Shown here: positions 8,859 to 16,514 of the stretch, piece after piece
Layout of the letters: the number at the start of each line of letters is the position of its first letter
Numbering within the stretch: the first letter of the stretch is position 1
Source of the DNA: an uncultured Parasphingopyxis sp.
Lineage (GTDB): Bacteria > Pseudomonadota > Alphaproteobacteria > Sphingomonadales > Sphingomonadaceae
NCBI RefSeq assembly: GCF_937129435.1
Contig: NZ_CAKZNF010000093.1
Span: 39,550-103,549, forward strand
DNA: 64,000 nt
Reading direction: 5' to 3'
Made by a program: the position numbers and the translations under genes
The notes under the pieces: model-generated
The model's input: only the letters and a program-made list of their open reading frames with translations
Databases searched by the model: none
Told to the model about the DNA's origin: nothing

Positions 8859-8955
8859 GCGGCAAATCTCCTTGAAGGGGAAAGATGCGACCCGCGTCGG
8901 GGGCTTAGAATCATGTCCGGGGCGCGCGGTCAAGCCGCGAACCCGGATAAGCCTG

Positions 8956-10383
8956 TCAGGCCAGGAAGCTTTGCACCGCGTCGACGAGCCGCGCCATCGC
9001 CGGTTCGCGGCTGAGCGGCACATGGCTGTTGCTGTCGAGCGTGACGAGCGTCGCCCCCGGTATCGTCGCCGCCAGTTCGATGCCCGACGCCATCGGGACA
9101 CGCTGGTCGCCGCGCGAATGGATGACGAGCGTCGGCGCCTGCACGGTCGCCAGCCGGTCGCGGACGTCGATGTGGGAGAAGATATCAAGAAAGCGCAGCG
9201 CGTTTTCCGGGCTGGCCGTCTGCTTTTGATAATCGTTGAACCAGGCGATCTCCTCGCCCGTCGCATCGGGATAGAAGGTCTGCGAGAAAAGCTGGCGATA
9301 GACGGGATTGTCCTCGCCCCATCCGTGCTCGACCAGCGTCAGCACCGCCTCGCGCTGCGCCCTCTCTTCGGGCTTGGCGAACTGCCGCCACCCCGCGGCA
9401 TAGCCGCCGATCAGGATGAGCTGGCTGACCTTCTCCGAATGACGCGCCGCATATTCGATCGAAACGGCACCGCCCTGCGAGATGCCGAGCAGCGGGAAGC
9501 GATCCAGCCCGACCCGGTCGACCACGGTTTCCAGGTCCTCGACGAAGCTGTCGAAATCGATCCGCTCGACATCCCATTGCGACAGCCCGCTGCCGCGTTC
9601 GTCATAGCGCACGAGCATGCGCGAACGCGAAATACCCTCGATCAGATGGCCCCATAACGGGCTGTCCCAATCGCGTTCGAGATGGTTGATCCAGTTCGCC
9701 GCCTTGACGAGCGGCGGCCCGTCGCCGGTCACCGCATAGGCGATCTGGGTGCCGTCTTCGGCGAGGCAATAATGGATCTGATGTTCGACGGGCTTGCCGG
9801 AAGGCGGTGGCGCAGCGCGCTCGCCGCTATCTTCGCCGATCCGTTCCGCCTCGCTGCGGCAACGCTCGCGATCGGCGGCCGAAAGATTTTCCGATTCCGC
9901 CGCGCGGACAAGCCAGTCGCGCCGGCGGGCGTCGACCGCAGCGCGCTCCGCCGCCAGCCAGTTGTCGTAGAAATCGGACCCGTGCCATTCGAGCCCGGCA
10001 AGCGGCTGTTCGAACATGCCCTTGACGGCCGAAGGCTCCGGTTCGTCGCCGAGCCGGTCGATGTCGAGCGTGAAATAATCGGGATCGAGCGAGACGGTCT
10101 CGCGATCGCCCTTCAGCGCATCGGCATCCTCGCCCAGCGCGGCGCGCAGCTTGGACAATGACCAGCGCAAGGCCGCACGCGGATCGTCCGGCACGTTGAA
10201 GAAGACCTCGCACAACCGTTCGCGCCGATGCACCCGCTGTTCGCGCAGGAGAAAGACGAACAACGCGCGCGTCTTGCGAGATGCGGGAAGGGCGAGCGGC
10301 GTCCCGCCCCGGCTCAGCTCAAGCTCGCCGAGCAGGCGCACCACGATCCGATCCTGCCGGTCTTCGCCCCCTGCCATCGCCAT
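8956..10383 (-). CDS. Winged-helix (SARP/BTAD-like) DNA-binding domain fused to alpha/beta hydrolase
   Basis: A 475-residue two-domain protein. Residues about 10-170 resemble the OmpR-like winged helix plus helical domain of SARP/BTAD-type activators (RIVVRLLGELEL; RKTRALFVFLLRE; RAALRWSLSKLRAALG). Residues about 200-475 form an alpha/beta hydrolase with nucleophile elbow LGISQGGA, Asp in HSRGDQRVP and His in SNSHVPLS, so the triad looks intact. Similar fusions occur beside adenylate-cyclase-type regulators (family knowledge). The ligand or substrate is unknown; a regulator whose hydrolase domain senses an ester is one possibility. ATG 10383 is chosen over 10377 or 10482 with moderate certainty. 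It is divergent from the 26-codon ORF and the methyltransferase gene. Confidence 0.82.
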   Translation of the reverse strand: MAMAGGEDRQDRIVVRLLGELELSRGGTPLALPASRKTRALFVFLLREQRVHRRERLCEVFFNVPDDPRAALRWSLSKLRAALGEDADALKGDRETVSLDPDYFTLDIDRLGDEPEPSAVKGMFEQPLAGLEWHGSDFYDNWLAAERAAVDARRRDWLVRAAESENLSAADRERCRSEAERIGEDSGERAAPPPSGKPVEHQIHYCLAEDGTQIAYAVTGDGPPLVKAANWINHLERDWDSPLWGHLIEGISRSRMLVRYDERGSGLSQWDVERIDFDSFVEDLETVVDRVGLDRFPLLGISQGGAVSIEYAARHSEKVSQLILIGGYAAGWRQFAKPEERAQREAVLTLVEHGWGEDNPVYRQLFSQTFYPDATGEEIAWFNDYQKQTASPENALRFLDIFSHIDVRDRLATVQAPTLVIHSRGDQRVPMASGIELAATIPGATLVTLDSNSHVPLSREPAMARLVDAVQSFLA

Positions 10384-10497
10384 TCCCACGCAATTCCCAC
10401 GGCTCCCGAGTCGGCTTTCTACGCTGATTCCAACGGTCGTTCCAACTGTACGCGCCGATAAGCGCATCATCGAAAACGCCAATCAACGGAGTGAACC

Positions 10498-10578
10498 ATG
10501 TTTCGCGAATCGACCGTCTTCATCGCCCTGCTTGCCGCGCATGCCGCGCTGTTCCAGCAGCTCGTCCTCAGCATCTGA
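10498..10578 (+). CDS. Possible 26-residue hydrophobic small protein
   Basis: A short ORF (ATG 10498, TGA 10576-10578) preceded by GGAG at 10488-10491 with 6-nt spacing. It encodes 26 residues with an FIALLAAHAALF hydrophobic core and a short charged N-terminus, like a tiny single-span membrane peptide. It lies 27 nt before the methyltransferase gene and divergent from the winged-helix/hydrolase gene, so it could be a real leader or small membrane protein. No family is recognised, and chance cannot be excluded at this length. Confidence 0.4.
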   Translation: MFRESTVFIALLAAHAALFQQLVLSI

Positions 10579-10605
10579 CCCAAACCCTTCAGCCAGGAGA
10601 ATTCC

Positions 10606-11706
10606 ATGTGCACCACGATGACCCACGAAGCCGCCGCGACGCCGGCGGACGACCTCACCCCCGGGCAGCAGGCCTTTTCGGAGCATATTTTCCGCACGAT
10701 CAACGGCGGCGCCGCTTCGCTGATGATTGCGATCGGCCATCGCACCGGCCTTTGGGACGCCCTGAATGACGGCGAGCGCGTGACCAGCGTTTCGCTTGCC
10801 GCCAAGGCCCAGCTCGACGAACGCTATGTCCGCGAATGGCTGGCCGCGATGGCGACCGCGCGCATCGTCGAATATGCGCCGGAAAGCGGCGAGTATTGGC
10901 TGCCGGCCGATCATGCCGTCTTTCTCGGCAAGGACGCCGCGCTCGGCGACATGAGTGGGATGTTCCAGTTCATCTCGGTGCTCGGCAATGTCGAGAGCCG
11001 GATCGTCGACTGTTTCCGGACCGGCGGCGGCGTGCCCTATGAAGCCTATGACCGGTTCCATGAATGCATGGCGCAGGAAAGCGACGTCACCGTCGTCGAG
11101 GCGCTGGAAGATCACATCCTGCCGCTCATGCCGGGTCTGACGGACCGGCTGGAGCAGGGGATCGCGGTCGCCGATATCGGCTGCGGCTCGGGCCGCGCCC
11201 TCAACCGGCTCGCCGCGCTCTACCCCAACAGCCGCTTCACCGGCTACGATCTGTGCGAGGACACCGTGCACCTCGCCCGGTCCGAAGCCGAAGAGCTCGG
11301 CCTCACCAACGTCGCCTTCGTCCAGCAGGATGCGACGCTGCTCGACGGCGAGGATTTGTTCGATCTGATCTTCACCTTCGACGCCGTGCACGATCAGGCG
11401 CAGCCGGCCGAGGTGCTCGGCCATATCCGCCGGCTCGTGAAAGACGACGGTATCTACCTGATGCAGGATATCGATGCCGCGACCAAGGTTCAGGACAATT
11501 TCGACAATCCGCTCGGAACCTTCGTCTACACGATCTCGTGCATGCACTGCATGACCGTATCGCTGGCGCAGGGCGGCGTCGGGCTCGGCGCGGCCTGGGG
11601 CGCCGAACTGGCCGAACAGATGCTCGGCGAGGCTGGGTTTGGCGATGTGTCGCTGCACCGGCTCCCGCACGACATGATGAACCTCTATTTCGTCTGCCGC
11701 CCCTAG
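10606..11706 (+). CDS. Class I SAM-dependent methyltransferase with N-terminal winged helix (Rv2258c-like)
   Basis: A 366-residue methyltransferase. Residues about 15-110 form a winged-helix/dimerisation domain typical of O-methyltransferase-like and Rv2258c-like proteins (INGGAASLMIAIGHRTGLW; ERYVREWLAAMA). The Rossmann core begins at VADIGCGSGRALNRLA (motif I, about residue 190), followed by FTGYDLCED and DLIFTFDAVHDQ. The acceptor molecule is unknown. ATG 10606 follows AGGAGA at 10594. A terminator follows at 11728. Divergent orientation to the winged-helix/hydrolase fusion suggests co-regulation (inference). Confidence 0.87.
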   Translation: MCTTMTHEAAATPADDLTPGQQAFSEHIFRTINGGAASLMIAIGHRTGLWDALNDGERVTSVSLAAKAQLDERYVREWLAAMATARIVEYAPESGEYWLPADHAVFLGKDAALGDMSGMFQFISVLGNVESRIVDCFRTGGGVPYEAYDRFHECMAQESDVTVVEALEDHILPLMPGLTDRLEQGIAVADIGCGSGRALNRLAALYPNSRFTGYDLCEDTVHLARSEAEELGLTNVAFVQQDATLLDGEDLFDLIFTFDAVHDQAQPAEVLGHIRRLVKDDGIYLMQDIDAATKVQDNFDNPLGTFVYTISCMHCMTVSLAQGGVGLGAAWGAELAEQMLGEAGFGDVSLHRLPHDMMNLYFVCRP

Positions 11707-11727
11707 CCCCCTCCCGCGGCAGACGAC

Positions 11728-11766
11728 CGGCCCCGGGGTATCTGCGACCCACCCCGGGGCCGTTTT
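11728..11766 (+). terminator. Rho-independent terminator after the methyltransferase gene
   Basis: CGGCCCCGGGG (11728-11738) pairs with CCCCGGGGCCG (11752-11762), an 11-bp stem directly followed by TTTTCTTT. It ends the rightward methyltransferase transcript just before repeat copy C. Confidence 0.85.
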
Positions 11767-11784
11767 CTTTGAAAACGGCTGGTT

Positions 11785-11919
11785 TGTCAGAACCTCGCTG
11801 ACGCGAGGTCGCCGCACCGGCCCGCACCCCCACCCGGCCTCCCACTCAGTGTATTCTCATGGGAGGCCGGGTGGGGGTGCGGGCCGGTGCGGCGAAATTC
11901 CGCTAGGAATTCTCTGACA
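11785..11919. repeat. Cloverleaf repeat, copy C
   Basis: TGTCAGA (11785-11791) and TCTGACA (11913-11919) bound a left hairpin CCTCGC-TGAC-GCGAGG, the central GCCGCACCGGCCC...GGCCTCCCA palindrome with loop CTCAGTGTATTCTCA, and a right hairpin AATTCC-GCTA-GGAATT. Length is 135 bp. It lies between the convergent methyltransferase and LytTR genes and is followed by two truncated right-end units. Confidence 0.87.
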
Positions 11920-11928
11920 AATTAAATT

Positions 11929-12006
11929 CTGGTGCGGCGCTTTGGCGTCAGCCAAAGTCTGACAATCAAAAACGCGGCGCGCTCGACCGTCAGGTCGAAT
12001 CCGACA
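11929..12006. repeat. Two truncated cloverleaf right ends in tandem
   Basis: Two partial copies follow copy C. One (11929-11964) is GGTGCGGCG plus hairpin CTTTGGC-GTCA-GCCAAAG plus TCTGACA. The second (11973-12006) is GCGGCGCG plus hairpin CTCGACC-GTCA-GGTCGA ending in CCGACA. Each retains only the base of the central arm, one side hairpin and the right terminus. They fill the gap up to the LytTR stop at 12016. Confidence 0.7.
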
Positions 12007-12015
12007 AACCCAATT

Positions 12016-12825
12016 CTACCGCCCCGCGATTTCCTTCACCGTCTTCAGGTACGTCCGGCCGATCCGCACTTCGGACCCGTCGTCCATCTCGGCGAACCAG
12101 CCGCCCTGGCCGTCATGGCGCAGCTTGGCGATGCGGGCGCGGTTGAGGATCGAGGAGCGGTGGACGCGGATGAACTGGTCGGGGTTGAGCCGCTCCTCCA
12201 GCTTGGTGATCGTCTGGTGCAGCAGATAGCTGCGCTCCCCGACATGCAGCCGCATATAATCGCGCTCGGCCTCGACCCGGTCGATATCTTCCGCCGCAAT
12301 CCGCACGACTTCGGAGCGGTGCGGCACCCAGAATTCGTCGGCCCAGGGCGATTCCTCTTTTGGCTCCTCGACGGTTTCGCGGATCTGGCCCGCAACCCGC
12401 TCGATCGCGCGTTCGAGCCGGTCCTTGCCGACGGGTTTGAGCAGGTAATCGATCGCCGCGACGTCGAACGCCTCGACGGCGAACTGGTCGAACGCGGTCA
12501 CGAAAATTATTGCGGGCGCGAGGTTCATCCCGTCGAGCGCCCGGGCGACCTCCATCCCGTCCATGCCGGGCATGGCGATATCGAGCAGCAACAGCTCGGG
12601 CTGCAGCGCCTCGACGAGCCGCAGCGCGGCCTCGCCATCGGACGCGGTGCCGATCAGGTCGATACCCTCGACCGACGAACACAGGATCTGCATCCGTTCG
12701 ATCGCCAGCGGTTCGTCGTCGACCAGCAAGGTGCGCAATGGCTTTGCGGGCGGCTTCATGGCGTCATCCCCCTGTCCGGCCTTGGCCTTGTCCGGCGCGT
12801 CGGCATCGTTGATCAGCCGCACCAT
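12016..12825 (-). CDS. LytTR-family response regulator
   Basis: A 269-residue two-component response regulator. The receiver domain begins at RTLLVDDEPLAIERM and carries the phospho-acceptor Asp in LLLDIAMPGMDG and the switch Lys in YLLKPVGKDR. A LytTR DNA-binding domain (about residues 165-269) contains DRVEAERDYMRLH and FIRVHRSSILNRARI. The start is ATG 12825, which overlaps the kinase stop (TAATG) and has AGGGAG 8 nt upstream; ATG 12759 with AGGGGG upstream would give a 247-residue form closer to the usual length. Co-transcribed with the LytS-like kinase gene; target genes unknown. Confidence 0.9.
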   Translation of the reverse strand: MVRLINDADAPDKAKAGQGDDAMKPPAKPLRTLLVDDEPLAIERMQILCSSVEGIDLIGTASDGEAALRLVEALQPELLLLDIAMPGMDGMEVARALDGMNLAPAIIFVTAFDQFAVEAFDVAAIDYLLKPVGKDRLERAIERVAGQIRETVEEPKEESPWADEFWVPHRSEVVRIAAEDIDRVEAERDYMRLHVGERSYLLHQTITKLEERLNPDQFIRVHRSSILNRARIAKLRHDGQGGWFAEMDDGSEVRIGRTYLKTVKEIAGR

Positions 12826-13970
12826 TAGCACGTCTCCCTGTTCACCGGCATCTCCAATACCACCTGATATCCACCGCCCTCCTGCGGGCCCGCGGTGACG
12901 CTGCTGTCCTCGCCGTAACGCGCGTCGAGCCGGTCGCGGACATTGGCAAGGCCGACGCCGGTGCCGTGCGGCCCGTCGCCCTCGGGCAGCGGATCGCCGT
13001 CATCGGCCACCGAGAGGAACAGCTTGCCCCCCTCCTCCCAGGCGCGGATCGACAGCGTCACCGGGCGCCGCACGCGCGACACGCCATATTTGATCGCATT
13101 CTCGACAAGCGGCTGGAGGATCATGGCCGGAACACAGGCCGATGCGAGGTTGGTCGGCACAGAAATGTCGATCGTCAGCCGTTCGGGAAAGCGCACCGCT
13201 TCGATATCGAGATAGAGCCGCTGCAACTTGATCTCTTCGGCCAGGCTGACATCGTCTGCCGGTTCGGCGGTCAGGCTGGTTCGGTAGAAGGTCGACAGGT
13301 TGAGGATCATCTGCTCCGCCTCGTCCTTGCGGCCGCGCATGACGAGGCTGGAAAGCACATTCAGCGTGTTGAACAGGAAATGCGGATTGACCTGGTAGCG
13401 GAGCGCGCGGAGCTGCGCGGTCTGCGCTTCCTGCGCGAAGACCGCGGCGCGGCGTTCGGCGCGGCGAACGACCTGTGCATAGCCCAGCGCCATATAGAGC
13501 AGCGTCCAGGCGACGACGACGAAATAGCGCCCCATAACGGCCTCGACATAGGCCTTGTAGGCGATGGTCGGATCGCGGGCGAGCTCGCGCTCATAGGCCG
13601 CTCGCTCTTCGGCCCATTCGGGGCTGGAGATGACGTTCATCGGATCCGCGACCTCGAACACGAACATGTTGAACCCGGCGATCGCGGCGGCAACGGGAAG
13701 CGCGGCGGCGAAGGCGATCGGGATGCGCCAGCGCAGCGGCTTGTTCGCGAACAGTTCGAGGAACAGGAACAGCAGGAAGGTCACGCCGATCGCGAACAGC
13801 GTGACGACGACGCGGTAGATCAGCAGCTCGATCTGCCCGCTCGGCAGCATCAGCGCCGAACGGCCGGTGATGATGAAGAAGTAGAAGGCCCAGAGCCCGG
13901 CGATCGAAACGAAGCCCAGCCGCTTCGTCACGCCCATGCTGCGCCGGGAATCCATAAAATATTCGTCCAT
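12825..13970 (-). CDS. LytS-type sensor histidine kinase (HisKA-less, PF06580-like)
   Basis: A 381-residue membrane histidine kinase. About four hydrophobic segments occupy residues 1-160, with a long periplasmic loop between the third and fourth (FNMFVFEVADPMN... to ...YFVVVAWTLLYMALGY). The phospho-acceptor His is in YQVNPHFLFNTLN (about 198), followed by ATPase motifs QPLVENAIKYG (N box) and DDGDPLPEG...GVGLANVRDRL (G box). The stop overlaps the response regulator start, so translation is probably coupled. The signal sensed is unknown. Start at 13970 has AAAAGG just upstream; an in-frame ATG at 13955 is possible. Confidence 0.9.
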   Translation of the reverse strand: MDEYFMDSRRSMGVTKRLGFVSIAGLWAFYFFIITGRSALMLPSGQIELLIYRVVVTLFAIGVTFLLFLFLELFANKPLRWRIPIAFAAALPVAAAIAGFNMFVFEVADPMNVISSPEWAEERAAYERELARDPTIAYKAYVEAVMGRYFVVVAWTLLYMALGYAQVVRRAERRAAVFAQEAQTAQLRALRYQVNPHFLFNTLNVLSSLVMRGRKDEAEQMILNLSTFYRTSLTAEPADDVSLAEEIKLQRLYLDIEAVRFPERLTIDISVPTNLASACVPAMILQPLVENAIKYGVSRVRRPVTLSIRAWEEGGKLFLSVADDGDPLPEGDGPHGTGVGLANVRDRLDARYGEDSSVTAGPQEGGGYQVVLEMPVNRETC

Positions 13971-14067
13971 GGGGGCCTTTTAGCGGATTTTTGCGTTTCG
14001 TCGCGGGGGACGAACGCCCTGTGTCGAACGAACGACTTGTTTTGTCGATGGCTGCTGCACCGGCGCA

Positions 14068-14092
14068 GGAACGAAGCGCGGCGTCATGGGTT
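14068..14092 (+). promoter_or_regulatory. Possible EcfG-type (general stress) promoter
   Basis: GGAAC (14068-14072), 16 nt, then GGTT (14089-14092) resembles the alphaproteobacterial EcfG consensus GGAAC-N16/17-CGTT with one mismatch in the -10. It sits about 30 nt before the small gene at 14122. Weak single-site evidence. Confidence 0.2.
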
Positions 14093-14121
14093 GGTCGGGT
14101 GAGAAGCCAAGGAGTCGTGCC

Positions 14122-14349
14122 ATGAGCTGCGAACAGATTGTCGGCGAAAACAAGATGGAAAAAATGTCCGTTGCCCCGCCGGACCCGGAAGATACCGGGA
14201 AAACGAAGAAGGAAAAGCGTGAGAGCGAGGAGCTGGACGAGGGGCTGGAAGAGACCTTCCCAGCCTCCGATCCGCCCGCGAACACCCAGCCGGGCCATGG
14301 CGAGCCCATGCCCTCTTCCGGATATGACGAAAAGGACGGCAAGGACTGA
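14122..14349 (+). CDS. Small acidic protein with LDEGLEETFPASDPP motif
   Basis: A 75-residue hydrophilic protein with many Lys and Glu, predicted disordered. It contains LDEGLEETFPASDPPAN, a motif shared by a widespread group of uncharacterised small proteobacterial proteins (recognised from general knowledge). No membrane or signal segment is visible. Start 14122 is fixed by AAGGAG at 14109-14114; an upstream in-frame ATG at 14086 is less likely. Function unknown. A possible stress-sigma promoter lies upstream. Confidence 0.72.
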   Translation: MSCEQIVGENKMEKMSVAPPDPEDTGKTKKEKRESEELDEGLEETFPASDPPANTQPGHGEPMPSSGYDEKDGKD

Positions 14350-14531
14350 CCGTGCCCTGCGCCATTGCTTTATTGCAACAGCGCGCCGCCAATCCACATA
14401 AAATTGTGCAATTCAGTTGCACTGCAGCAATATAATCGATTCTAATCGGCCAAAGCGTTGATGGTTAACGCTCCGTCAACGCTTTGGGGCGCATAAGCGG
14501 CCTATGGATCAACAACGGACCGGAGGGTTCG
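14350..14531. promoter_or_regulatory. AT-rich promoter region with 12-bp perfect inverted repeat
   Basis: This 180-bp gap is AT-richer than its surroundings. It holds a TATAAT hexamer (14431-14436) without a well-spaced -35 match, and a perfect inverted repeat CCAAAGCGTTGA (14450-14461) / TCAACGCTTTGG (14476-14487) with a 14-nt spacer. The repeat is centred about 60 nt before the next start codon and has no T-run, so it fits an operator or an RNA hairpin better than a terminator. Confidence 0.4.
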
Positions 14532-15083
14532 ATGGCTGCGACGAAAAAACCCAATCATGGCGCGCTGGCACTGGCGGAAATGAAGGAATTCGCCGGTTTC
14601 GAAGCATCGACGCAGCGTTACGTCCGCCGATCGCTCGATGTCGGGCTGGGCCGCAAGGACGCGGTGGGCCTGTGGTCACGCGATCTCGTCGAAGCCGCCA
14701 GCATCCGGGCACAGAGCCGGATCTACCGGCGCCTCGATACGATCCGTGGCCATATTCCCGACGATAGCGGTCTCGACGCCGTCGAGCCGTTTTTCGGCCC
14801 GCTGGTGACGATCTCGGCCTTCGATCTCGGCCAGGACCGGCTGCCGCATTTCCCCTCCTACCGGTTTCTCTACGAGCGCCTGCTCGGTGCGGAAATCCGG
14901 CCCTGGCTGCCGGGCGCCTTCTGCGCCGCGGCCTCGCTTCCGCATATCCATCCCGACCGGCGCAAGGATCTGCTGCAATCGATCAGCGAAGCGGCGGCGA
15001 CGGCGCCGGGCTGGTCGAGCCGCGCACCGACCTTCTATCCCGACTGGGTGGAGAAGGTGCCCGAAAGCGCCCTGCCGAACTAG
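14532..15083 (+). CDS. Hypothetical protein
   Basis: A 183-residue soluble protein that I do not recognise. It is rich in charged residues in its first half (MKEFAGFEASTQRYVRRSL, EAASIRAQSRIYRRL), contains FFGPLVTISAFDLGQDRLPHF in the middle and ends PDWVEKVPESALPN. No signal peptide or membrane segment is seen. Start 14532 is chosen because GGAGG lies at 14520-14524, and codon usage is like its neighbours. A perfect 12-bp inverted repeat precedes it. Confidence 0.65.
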   Translation: MAATKKPNHGALALAEMKEFAGFEASTQRYVRRSLDVGLGRKDAVGLWSRDLVEAASIRAQSRIYRRLDTIRGHIPDDSGLDAVEPFFGPLVTISAFDLGQDRLPHFPSYRFLYERLLGAEIRPWLPGAFCAAASLPHIHPDRRKDLLQSISEAAATAPGWSSRAPTFYPDWVEKVPESALPN

Positions 15084-15178
15084 GCGCGCGCCGGCCCGAA
15101 CGCCATTCCGATTGAAATCGACCCGCCTTTGGGTGTATCGTTCTGCCGCCTTTGAGAAATTCTGGCGGGAGTAACGAC

Positions 15179-15625
15179 ATGATCAAATTTGGTATCGCAG
15201 CCGGTATTGCCCTGCTGGCCGCCGCCCCGGCCGCCGCGGGCGGCATCGCTGTCTGCACGGGTTCGACCGAAGACCGCAACGGGATGACCGATTTCAGCGC
15301 CTACACGCTGGCGCAATCGGGCGATGCGACGATCGACCGGCGCGCCCTTGAAACCGAAGCGGAGCGCAATTTCCGCTCGAACTACGCAGAAAACCAGCGC
15401 ATTCGCTGCCGCGGCTATAATGGCAACGGCCATTATGTCGTCGTCCGGGCGGCGCAGGGCCTGAACGGCCGGGTGCTGCAACTGATCGGCTTCGGCTTCG
15501 GCGCGACGCGCGAAGAGGCGCTGTCGAACAGCCGCGAATCGCTCGACGACTATCCGGGCTATCACATGTTCATCGGCCGCGGCGGCGAGCTCGAAGTGCT
15601 CGAAGAGGGCACGGTCGCCAGCTAA
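15179..15625 (+). CDS. Hypothetical secreted protein
   Basis: A 148-residue protein with a clear signal peptide (MIKFGIAAGIALLAAAPAAAG). The mature part has two Cys (AVCTGST and IRCRGYN), a basic mid region and a C-terminal segment with YPGYHMFIGRGGELEVL. No known family is recognised. Start 15179 follows GGGAG at 15167-15171. A terminator follows 30 nt after the stop. Confidence 0.7.
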   Translation: MIKFGIAAGIALLAAAPAAAGGIAVCTGSTEDRNGMTDFSAYTLAQSGDATIDRRALETEAERNFRSNYAENQRIRCRGYNGNGHYVVVRAAQGLNGRVLQLIGFGFGATREEALSNSRESLDDYPGYHMFIGRGGELEVLEEGTVAS

Positions 15626-15654
15626 GGCCCGCGCTTCGGCGCATCAGCGATAAC

Positions 15655-15690
15655 AGGGCTCGTCCGGCTGCCTGCCGGGCGGGCCCTTTT
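15655..15690. terminator. Terminator between convergent genes
   Basis: AGGGCTCGTCCGGC (15655-15668) pairs with GCCGGGCGGGCCCT (15674-15687) over 14 bp including two G-T wobbles, with a 5-nt loop and a TTTT tail. It ends the rightward secreted-protein gene, just before the stop of the leftward extensin-like gene. Confidence 0.8.
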
Positions 15691-15695
15691 CGTTG

Positions 15696-16427
15696 CTAGC
15701 GGCAGACGCCGCCGCTTATCGCGCCGCGCCGGGCCATATCGAGATGGAAGTGATCGGCATGGGCGGCGTTATAGTCGGGCGACAGCACGGTGGCGAAGAG
15801 ATCGCAGGCACCGTCGCGAACGTCGCGGAGAAAGGCTTGCTCGTCCGCCTCGCCGTTCCAGCCGGAAACGACCGAGACCCTGCGCCCGTCTTCCGTGACG
15901 AAGGCGGCGATGTCGAGCGCGTCGGCGGTGGCATGTTCGGACCAGCGCCCGGTCTCGGCGCCATACATCCGGCGGCAGCTATAGCCGCCATAATGTTCGA
16001 TGCGGGCGACCGGCGATCCGAGATGTTCGATCGCGGCGGGTTGCAAACTATGCCATTCCCAAAGCGACAGCGCCGCAACCACCGGGCAGCTGATCGTAAC
16101 GTCCGTCGGGGCGAGCACGACCTGCTGCGGCCCCGATGCAGCGGTCGGGCGCGTCGCGTCGGAATAACTGCAGTTCGGCCCGGAATCGCGTGGCGGCAAG
16201 GCTTCATAGGCTATCCCCGCATCGTCGAGCAGGTTGCGGCATAACGGCGTATCGCCGGTCAGCCGGGAAAGCTTTCGGCCCGTAAAGGCACCCACCGGGT
16301 CGGCAAGATCGAGCTGGGTCCAGGGCAGGTCTTCGGGATTGGATCGCGCCCAGAGAAGCGCCATCGCGATGGCGGCGAGAATGATCGCGGCTACCGCCAG
16401 ACCTTTGACGATATTCAGCGTGCACAT
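15696..16427 (-). CDS. Extensin-like family protein
   Basis: A 243-residue protein with an N-terminal membrane anchor (residues 7-27, VKGLAVAAIILAAIAMALLW). The rest matches the bacterial extensin-like C-terminal domain: PNCSYSDATRPT, ISCPVVAALSLWE, YGGYSCRRMYG, WSEHATADALDIAAF and the ending NAAHADHFHLDMAR. The SEHATADALDIAAF and HADHFH elements resemble D-Ala-D-Ala carboxypeptidase/LAS metal-binding motifs (His/Asp...His-x-His), so a periplasmic peptidoglycan-directed role is plausible but unproven. Start 16427 has no strong Shine-Dalgarno. Divergent from manA. Confidence 0.85.
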   Translation of the reverse strand: MCTLNIVKGLAVAAIILAAIAMALLWARSNPEDLPWTQLDLADPVGAFTGRKLSRLTGDTPLCRNLLDDAGIAYEALPPRDSGPNCSYSDATRPTAASGPQQVVLAPTDVTISCPVVAALSLWEWHSLQPAAIEHLGSPVARIEHYGGYSCRRMYGAETGRWSEHATADALDIAAFVTEDGRRVSVVSGWNGEADEQAFLRDVRDGACDLFATVLSPDYNAAHADHFHLDMARRGAISGGVCR

Positions 16428-16514
16428 GGATTGTCACGATATTTTTGCATATCAGGGCCATAACGCATGGTGGCGGCAAACGTCCCGCCAAAGCGAGAAG
16501 CCGGAAGGATCGTC

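Noticed and set aside
12966..14102. A 378-codon open frame opposite the histidine kinase
   Set aside because: Antisense to a clear LytS-type kinase; Arg/Asp/Glu/Gln-rich shadow.
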